From assembly GCA_016282215.1 (NCBI GenBank), contig JAEEKC010000285.1, positions 1 through 13,522 of the forward strand: a stretch of DNA of 13,522 nucleotides, written 5' to 3'. The DNA comes from Lachnospiraceae bacterium (GTDB taxonomy: Bacteria > Bacillota > Clostridia > Lachnospirales > Lachnospiraceae). The stretch's first letter is position 1, and each line of letters begins with the position of its first letter. A model generated the notes under the pieces. It was not told the origin of the DNA and did no database searches. It was given only the letters and a program-made list of their open reading frames with translations. Made by a program: the position numbers and the translations under genes. This document shows positions 9,101-13,522 of this stretch, piece after piece.

Positions 9101-11236
9101 CAGGCCAGAGGGGATGTGATCAACGGATTTGGCAACAGTGCCATTGAAGCAAGCGAAGTTGACGGACTTTCCTCGATTCGCAAAAATGCATTTGAAAAAT
9201 GCCGTGATATCACGGAGGCAGACCTGTCTACCACGAATATCACCAATATCCCGGACCGGTGCTTTCTCGACGCAAACAGCCTGTTCCAGGTATCCCTTCC
9301 CGAGAGCTGTAATTATCTCGGAACGGAGTGCTTCAAGAATACCGCCATCGGTGTTGTTCAGGTCAGAAATACGCAGATGGATTTGAATCCCCGTTCTGCA
9401 TTTACGGATGACAACGGCCGCGAATATGACGGCGTGAAGTATCTGAACAATGTTATGCTTGAAGGTTATCCGAACAGTACCGCACAGATGGTAGGAGATA
9501 ATCCGAATTATCCGACGATCCATTTCCGTTCCATGGATGACCGCAAATGGACCGTGACCTATATCTGCGACGGTGAGGAGATTTACAAAGAGCAGGTAGC
9601 CCATGGCGGAACCGCAAGCTTTACCTATGTGGTGAATTACCTGATTCCGAAGGATACAACGCAGAAGTTTAAGGAATGGCGTCTGTCACCGGAGGGTGCG
9701 ACCTTAAATAACGTAACCATGGATATCGTGGCGACAGCAGAGCTTGAGGCGAATGATATTTCCGACAATTATCATAAAGTTACCATTAAAAGTGATGATT
9801 ACGGACAGCCGGCCGGAAAGTTCACGCCTTATTCCTTCGTCATTCCGAAAGAGGATGGAACAGCGCTTACCCAGGCAGAACTTGACACCCACAAAGTCAT
9901 GAAGAGGACCGGATATATCTATGATCTGTCTCCGGATATCGTATCATCAGCGATGCCCATTACCGGCGATATGGAGATCATTGTACAGTACAGCAAAGAT
10001 CCCGATTATAAAGAGCCGGAAGAAGAAACAACGCCTTCTCCTACGCCGGCCGTGGAAAAAGAAAAGCATGTTGTGACCTTCTTAGTGGACGGCGAGGTCT
10101 TTGCATCCCAGTATGTTGAGCATGGGGATTATCCAAAAGAAGTAACAACTGTGCCGAAGAAGAAGGGTTATACCTTCCTGTACTGGACGCCGACAAATTA
10201 TACCAGCATAGCTGTCCTTGAAGACACGACCATTGTGGCACAGTTTGAAAAAGGTTCCGACAAGAGCACTTCCGGATCCGGCACTTCAGGAAGCGGAAAT
10301 ACCACGGGAACCGGCGGCTCGGTATCCGGCAAGAGCGGAAAGAGCAGCTCCGGCAGCTCAGACAGTTCCTCAACAACGAACTCGAAAAAAATGCATACGG
10401 TAAGCTTTGTGGATTATAACGGACAGGTGCTTTCCACCCAGCAGATCGAGAACGGCAAGACCGCAGGCAGCTTTGCTTATGTGCCTGTGAGAACGGGATA
10501 TAAGTTTGTATCCTGGTCACCTTCGAACTATGCATCGATCCCCATCACGATGGATCTGATCGTCAGAGCGACCTATCAGAAGGATCCGAATTATAAGGCG
10601 CCGGCAACAAAAACCGTCAGCGGAAACGCAACCGGCAAGGTGAAACCGAAGGACAGCAATACCAAGGTAGATCTGACCAAGTCGGGCTTCTCCAATAAAG
10701 GACTGGCCGCAGCATCCGTCAGCGGATCCAATGACAACTTCATCGTCAAGATCACGGATTCCGATGATGCAAGGACTAAGATGGAACAGGCTTTCCTGAA
10801 TGCTTACGGCAGCCTGGATAACCTGAAATATTTTGCTATGGATATCAGCCTGTATGATTCCACCGGCACGACCAAGATCGTCAACACCAATGGTCTTTCC
10901 GTGAATGTGACGCTGCCGATCCCGGATGCGATGGCAGGTTATGCAGGCAACAACAAGATCGCAACCGTGGATTCGTCCGGAAAACTTGAAAAAGTAAATG
11001 CGAGACTGATCACCATCGATAACGTGCCCTGTATGTCCTTTACGGCACCCCACTTCTCGCCATACGCGATCTACGTGGAGACCAATAACTTAACACAGGG
11101 CGCCATCGCAGATGTTTCGCCGAAGACCGGCGATCCCATCCATCCGAAGTGGTTCCTGGCCATCGGACTGGCGCTGGCATCCATATTGATGTTCGCGCTG
11201 CGGCCGTCACGTAAGATTGTGAAGGTTATTGCGTAG
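6152..11236 (+). CDS. BspA-like LRR surface protein with SPKTG wall-sorting signal
   Basis: This secreted 1694-residue protein is probably wall-anchored. Domains: a signal peptide with an unusually long basic n-region (1-30), hydrophobic core 32-52 and likely cleavage after Ala57; a unique N-terminal domain (about 58-265); LRR_5/BspA-type repeats, with the recurring IG-x-x-AF-x-x-C-x-x-L pattern, in three blocks (nt about 6955-7400, 7900-8110, 8750-9370); a non-LRR helical insert (nt about 8360-8740); four B-repeat-like modules (nt about 9548-10580) with a Ser/Gly/Thr linker (nt about 10252-10388); a C-terminal module (nt about 10680-11090); and SPKTGD at residues 1656-1661, then a hydrophobic helix and a basic tail. 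BspA-type LRR proteins are known adhesins in some bacteria; an adhesive role here is inferred. The sortase 79 bases upstream is the likely anchoring enzyme. A Cys-rich stretch lies near nt 7445-7942. No full-length function is recognised. Confidence 0.94.
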   Translation: MAKAGKSRSAAKNAKGKQTRRRQKDVRLRRSVMGTMSILLMLTALIVALIPVPKTKAVLGNDDYTAWNDAKYYINDATCPTANWFSPYTINGMKVFADGTGALRVSYDASNGGVVVAYNEESPQPSLDIPENMPAYRFNEAVDGYVAADEQGRFLYYYDTNGSGSFRPCLYNEGWDDGRILYALTNSEGLATEVLTSYTVTSLDDDSQNTNLPARTPSTQLSVPIRYIGMPDVAYRITLANDGSSNLNVDHPDGYWETLTDVNYEGVFEGKALQSVTIPSSIVAVGDQAFQDCRNLSSVSFANGLTAIGNRAFKGCVSLSGLALTGGDSTLSYLKYIGDEAFSGCTNLGNFELPTSVTTLGNFCFSNCKALTAPNLGGNGTSNLQTIGNGLFYGCDSLKQISLPASVRLSGYSNVNLPTAGDNAVHLLSYGCSSLEDLVLPEFGKSAQEFRYDNVTGCYNLHLVRCENFQLSFDCPSSSKPTPCDYIEDPTETFSKANLGKGYFDESAYELPEDFCIESSCSTSDPVYQYALRHKRAFHSLTTSDMNFYDTYCILSDGYIYYAKMTSNPNAEIFRCQPLDSADPSANVIIPGNIGPCQITEIAAGAFSSPAAMEYLYIPEKITSIADNAFSGCSELRNVYFENANGCAIGRGAFKTDGSNAVYQDGGLRFFGDVDPNPNTTPGEYPKTPYSYAMTAGNNYNGSGAPTDDINYCSEFPWNLEVERAEDGAATLVSVPNYDRLEKTYNEYLTIQPYVEQMEAAKAAGDTTTYNAAFDSFKTQLKSIMTTSGTDMYPLSRYYSSFQGENEDYEHSFFNEMRIAASAYKRYFLDGDDMQILKEEERHVIEAVLHPEISEGIEYLKEDLFKGNDKMESIVMHSIRNIPANEFEDCSALETVQMYPSVQGSESIGENAFKNCDNLVSVVLPSSTGTIGDLPFIDSEKLTSVSFTDGSSTGEDGNKFSCRQGLLMETRADGSPYEIIECLQARGDVINGFGNSAIEASEVDGLSSIRKNAFEKCRDITEADLSTTNITNIPDRCFLDANSLFQVSLPESCNYLGTECFKNTAIGVVQVRNTQMDLNPRSAFTDDNGREYDGVKYLNNVMLEGYPNSTAQMVGDNPNYPTIHFRSMDDRKWTVTYICDGEEIYKEQVAHGGTASFTYVVNYLIPKDTTQKFKEWRLSPEGATLNNVTMDIVATAELEANDISDNYHKVTIKSDDYGQPAGKFTPYSFVIPKEDGTALTQAELDTHKVMKRTGYIYDLSPDIVSSAMPITGDMEIIVQYSKDPDYKEPEEETTPSPTPAVEKEKHVVTFLVDGEVFASQYVEHGDYPKEVTTVPKKKGYTFLYWTPTNYTSIAVLEDTTIVAQFEKGSDKSTSGSGTSGSGNTTGTGGSVSGKSGKSSSGSSDSSSTTNSKKMHTVSFVDYNGQVLSTQQIENGKTAGSFAYVPVRTGYKFVSWSPSNYASIPITMDLIVRATYQKDPNYKAPATKTVSGNATGKVKPKDSNTKVDLTKSGFSNKGLAAASVSGSNDNFIVKITDSDDARTKMEQAFLNAYGSLDNLKYFAMDISLYDSTGTTKIVNTNGLSVNVTLPIPDAMAGYAGNNKIATVDSSGKLEKVNARLITIDNVPCMSFTAPHFSPYAIYVETNNLTQGAIADVSPKTGDPIHPKWFLAIGLALASILMFALRPSRKIVKVIA
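9548..10580 (+). repeat. Four B-repeat-like modules and Ser/Gly linker near the C-terminus
   Basis: The modules start near 9548, 9776, 10067 and 10394. The last two are the clearest: each has a TF/SF-V-D-x-x-(G) strand, a Q-x-(V/I)-E-x-G turn, and GY-x-F-x-(Y/S)-W-(T/S)-P-(T/S)-NY, followed by a final strand and FEK or YQK. A DP(D/N)YK-x-P segment follows the second and the fourth. Between the third and fourth sits a low-complexity linker of about 45 residues (10252-10388), almost all Ser, Gly, Thr and Lys, likely flexible and wall-spanning. These modules are shorter and more regular than those of the giant protein at the left of the window. Confidence 0.7.
11117..11236 (+). other. Cell-wall sorting signal (SPKTG, hydrophobic helix, basic tail)
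   Basis: SPKTGD (11117-11134) is followed by a short polar stretch, a hydrophobic segment (WFLAIGLALASILMFAL) and a basic end containing RPSRK. This is the standard three-part sortase signal with S-P-K-T-G in place of L-P-x-T-G. From established knowledge, Clostridioides difficile SrtB uses (S/P)PxTG motifs, so a non-LPxTG class B sortase pairing is reasonable here. Cleavage would be expected between Thr1659 and Gly1660. Confidence 0.88.
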
Positions 11237-11285
11237 AAGATCGGATAGAGTAATAGAAGAAGATCGTAACTTGTAACAAAGTGCA

Positions 11286-11388
11286 AAAAGGCTTCCCCCT
11301 CTGGGGGCGCTACGTGCCGGTGGCACGTGTTTAGCGCCGACCGAGCCGGGAGGCGAGACGGCTGTCAGCGTAGCTGACTGATGAGGGT
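11286..11388 (+). repeat. Structured palindromic intergenic element
   Basis: Almost the whole element can fold. CCCCC-TCT-GGGGG occupies 11295-11307. A nested hairpin pairs GGCGCT (11306-11311) with AGCGCC (11333-11338) around ACGTGCC-GGT-GGCACGT (11312-11328). AGCCG (11344-11348) can pair with CGGCT (11359-11363). GTCAGC-GTA-GCTGAC (11364-11378) is a perfect hairpin. CCCTC (11297-11301) can also pair with GAGGG (11383-11387), bringing the ends together. No U-run follows on the + strand, so it is not a classic terminator. From memory, similar elements, with a C/G-run hairpin followed by a GTCAGC/GCTGAC hairpin and TGATGAGGG, recur between genes in gut Firmicutes; this is not verified here. 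It could be a non-autonomous mobile repeat or a transcribed structured element. Confidence 0.65.
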
Positions 11389-11393
11389 ATGAA

Positions 11394-11399
11394 GAGGAG
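11394..11399 (+). promoter_or_regulatory. Ribosome binding site of the second LRR protein
   Basis: GAGGAG ends 4 bases before ATG 11404, a short but usable spacing. It starts 6 bases after the end of the palindromic element. An in-frame ATG at 11389 has only the element's own GAGGG, one base upstream, as a possible site, so 11404 is preferred. Confidence 0.65.
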
Positions 11400-11403
11400 C
11401 AAC

Positions 11404-13522
11404 ATGAAAAAAATCCTCCCCCGCGCCATCGGAGCCGTACTGATCGCACTGGCCATCGTGATCACTCAGGTGCCACCCGGCTTAGTGCAGGCAGTCGGTC
11501 TTTCGGGCGATTTTGAAAAAGAAGGAAGTACCATCTACGGATATCATGGCACAGCTTCGGCTGTGTCTATTCCGAATGGGACAAAAACCATCGCATCCGA
11601 AGCGTTTTCCAATCAGAATTTTCTGACCAGCGTGACATTCCCGGCATCCCTGGAGACCATCGAAAACGGTGCCTTTCGAAGCTGTTCTTCGCTGAATGCC
11701 GTTGTTCTTCCGGGAAACCTGGAAACCCTGGAGAGCGGTGCTTTTGCCAAATGTGAGAACTTAAAGAGCTTCACTTTCAGCAATGTGCTCTATGAAATGG
11801 GGGCGGGCGTTTTTTCCGGTGATGATAAACTCGCCACCCTGAATCTGAATAAAAATCCGTATTTCGTTTTTGAGGACGGTGCATTATACAACAAAGACAA
11901 GACCAAGCTTTACTGCGTGCTGTCAGGCAGGCAGGGATCTCATTTTACGATCCCGGATTCCGTCTATGAGATTGAACGCTATGCCTTCTGGGGCTGTGAC
12001 AATTTAGAGACGGTCAGCCTTTCAGCCAATCTTTCGGAAATCCCGGAATTTGCTTTTTCCAACTGTGAAAATCTGTCGGAGATCACGGTTCCGCTTTCGG
12101 TGCGCAAGATCAGCGCCAAAGCATTTGAAGATTGCGGATCCCTGACCAATGTACGGATCCCCGCATCGGTCATTTCCATCCATGATACGGCCTTTGACGG
12201 CTGCCGGAATCTGAACATCATCTCTGATGTCGGAACGGCGGCTTATGAGTTTTTCCGGAATTTCGACCTGTCCCAGTCACAGCTCATGGCGTACGAGGAC
12301 AGCGTGAGCGAAAACGCCATCGGCAGCTATTTCCCGGTCAGTGAACAAAAAAAGACGGAGAAGAAAAGCGGATCCTCTGAAGGAGCAAGTGCGGATACCG
12401 CTAAGAAAAAGCTTTCTGATAAGTTTGAAACTACAAATCCCGCTGATGTCAGCAAGGCCAATGTCTGGGAAGATTACAGCGGTGAGGACGGCAGCATCAA
12501 AACCCGAGTCGTTGGTAACGAAGCGGTAGTGTTGCCGAAGATTTTTTCGGACAGTGGCTTCGGTGATCAGGTGGTGAGTGGAAAAGATGGGACGAATGTT
12601 ACAGGGCAGAAGCTTCCCACGGAGGCAGATCTGCATCCTGCACATCAGCCTCTGGAAGCTTATCCGGCGTCTACGGATATCATTACGCCTTCAGCCGGAG
12701 GCCTGGTCTCCAGAAAAGCATATTATCAGAATAACGAACTGACCCATGTAGGCTTTGCAGACGGGACGAGAAGGATCGGAGATCTGGCCTTTGCAAGAAG
12801 CAGCACAAAGTCAGTTATTCTGCCGGAAGGACTGCTGAGCATCGGATATGGCGCTTTTTATCACTGTGATGATCTTTCGCAGGTATATATTCCGGACAGC
12901 GTGACGGATATCCAGCCGGAAGCCTTTGCCAATACGCCGTTTTTGGAAGAATGGGAAAAAGGCGTGGGTGATGATTTCCTGATCGTGGGAGACGGCGTGC
13001 TGCTTGCCTACAGAGGTAATTCGGCATCAGTGACCATACCGGATACAGTGAAGAAAATTGCCGGCAGTACGTTTGCCGGAAAGACGGAAATTCAGGTGGT
13101 CAATCTCGGAAATCATCTCGAAGAGATCGGAGAGGCAGCATTCTGGGGCTGCAGCGGCATCACAAAGATCACCGGCGGCGGAAAGATTAAAAAGATCGCT
13201 GACAGGGCTTTTGACGGCTGTCCCATTACGGGACTGCACATTCCGGCTTCCGTTGAAAAGATCGGGCTCGGCGCGTTTACCGGCGCAGCATCCCCGTCTG
13301 TTGTATTTGAATCGGCCTCGGCGCTTCCGGCGCTTTCCTATGAGCAGACATCAACCAGACTGACCAATGAGGATTTCAGAAAACCGGCACTCGGTAATAT
13401 CGCCGTAGCCGCAGTCAGCGGCAGTGCAGCTGCATTGACGGATACGGTACTTGATGATAATTATTTAGGATTTCGCGGACTGATCGTCAGCGTGCCGGGC
13501 GGTGTCGGCGGCTCGGATAAGA
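11404..13522 (+). CDS. BspA-like LRR surface protein, 3'-truncated by the window edge
   Basis: The frame is open from ATG 11404 to the edge, giving 706 complete residues. The N-terminus is a classical signal peptide: MKK, hydrophobic core to about residue 22, and likely cleavage after Ala30 (VQA). The mature part holds two LRR_5/BspA-type blocks. The first has about eight units (residues about 54-272) and the second about seven (about 450-636); most carry I-x-x-x-AF, often followed by C-x-x-L and an I-P strand. A Lys/Ser/Thr-rich linker without repeats lies between them (about 300-445). The second block contains an insert with FLEEWEKG and GDGVL, a familiar interruption in this family. The last visible residues leave the LRR pattern, and any wall anchor lies outside the window. 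It shares its fold class with the SPKTG protein upstream but not its linear sequence. A secreted adhesive or ligand-binding role is inferred. Confidence 0.9.
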   Translation, partial: MKKILPRAIGAVLIALAIVITQVPPGLVQAVGLSGDFEKEGSTIYGYHGTASAVSIPNGTKTIASEAFSNQNFLTSVTFPASLETIENGAFRSCSSLNAVVLPGNLETLESGAFAKCENLKSFTFSNVLYEMGAGVFSGDDKLATLNLNKNPYFVFEDGALYNKDKTKLYCVLSGRQGSHFTIPDSVYEIERYAFWGCDNLETVSLSANLSEIPEFAFSNCENLSEITVPLSVRKISAKAFEDCGSLTNVRIPASVISIHDTAFDGCRNLNIISDVGTAAYEFFRNFDLSQSQLMAYEDSVSENAIGSYFPVSEQKKTEKKSGSSEGASADTAKKKLSDKFETTNPADVSKANVWEDYSGEDGSIKTRVVGNEAVVLPKIFSDSGFGDQVVSGKDGTNVTGQKLPTEADLHPAHQPLEAYPASTDIITPSAGGLVSRKAYYQNNELTHVGFADGTRRIGDLAFARSSTKSVILPEGLLSIGYGAFYHCDDLSQVYIPDSVTDIQPEAFANTPFLEEWEKGVGDDFLIVGDGVLLAYRGNSASVTIPDTVKKIAGSTFAGKTEIQVVNLGNHLEEIGEAAFWGCSGITKITGGGKIKKIADRAFDGCPITGLHIPASVEKIGLGAFTGAASPSVVFESASALPALSYEQTSTRLTNEDFRKPALGNIAVAAVSGSAAALTDTVLDDNYLGFRGLIVSVPGGVGGSDK

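Noticed and set aside
11295..11378. Intrinsic terminator after the SPKTG gene
   Set aside because: The hairpins are strong but none is followed by a U-run on the + strand. On the minus strand a T5 run lies five bases after the C5/G5 hairpin, but no minus-strand gene would need it.
11306..11378. CRISPR repeat or tandem array
   Set aside because: The palindromes differ from each other and there are no regularly spaced identical repeats.
11207..11449. 80-codon minus-strand ORF across the palindromic element
   Set aside because: It reads through the structured repeat and the starts or ends of two + strand genes. It is a composition artefact of the repeat, not a gene.

Overview
The window looks like a cell-surface protein locus from a Gram-positive anaerobe of the Clostridia, most likely a Lachnospiraceae-type gut or rumen commensal. 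This is inferred from three things: giant secreted proteins built from InlB-type B-repeats and BspA-type leucine-rich repeats, a class B sortase, and a sorting signal of the SPKTG type rather than LPXTG. A palindromic intergenic element of a kind I associate with gut Firmicutes fits the same picture. Species cannot be named from the sequence.

Layout, all on the + strand. (1) Nt 2-4966 is the 3' part of a giant surface protein. It has at least eleven B-repeat-like modules in a strict two-type alternation, then a helical repeat stalk, an FN3-like domain and a C-terminal Big_2-like domain, with no wall-sorting signal. (2) Nt 4972-6072 is a complete class B sortase, starting 5 bases after the previous stop codon and carrying an unusual cytoplasmic N-terminal extension of about 100 residues. 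(3) After a 79-base gap with a good ribosome binding site, nt 6152-11236 encodes a 1694-residue secreted LRR_5/BspA-like protein. It has a helical insert, four B-repeat-like modules, a Ser/Gly linker, a C-terminal module and a complete SPKTG sorting signal. (4) The 167-base gap that follows holds a strongly structured palindromic repeat ending just before the ribosome binding site of the next gene. (5) From nt 11404 to the window edge is the 5' part of a second LRR_5/BspA-like secreted protein, 706 residues visible.

How they may work together (inference): the sortase at the membrane joins the downstream SPKTG protein to peptidoglycan, and the large repeat proteins project from the wall to bind host, dietary or microbial ligands. 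No clear intrinsic terminator separates the four genes, so partial co-transcription is plausible. I see no RNA genes, transposases, CRISPR arrays or defence genes. The long minus-strand ORFs are antisense shadows.
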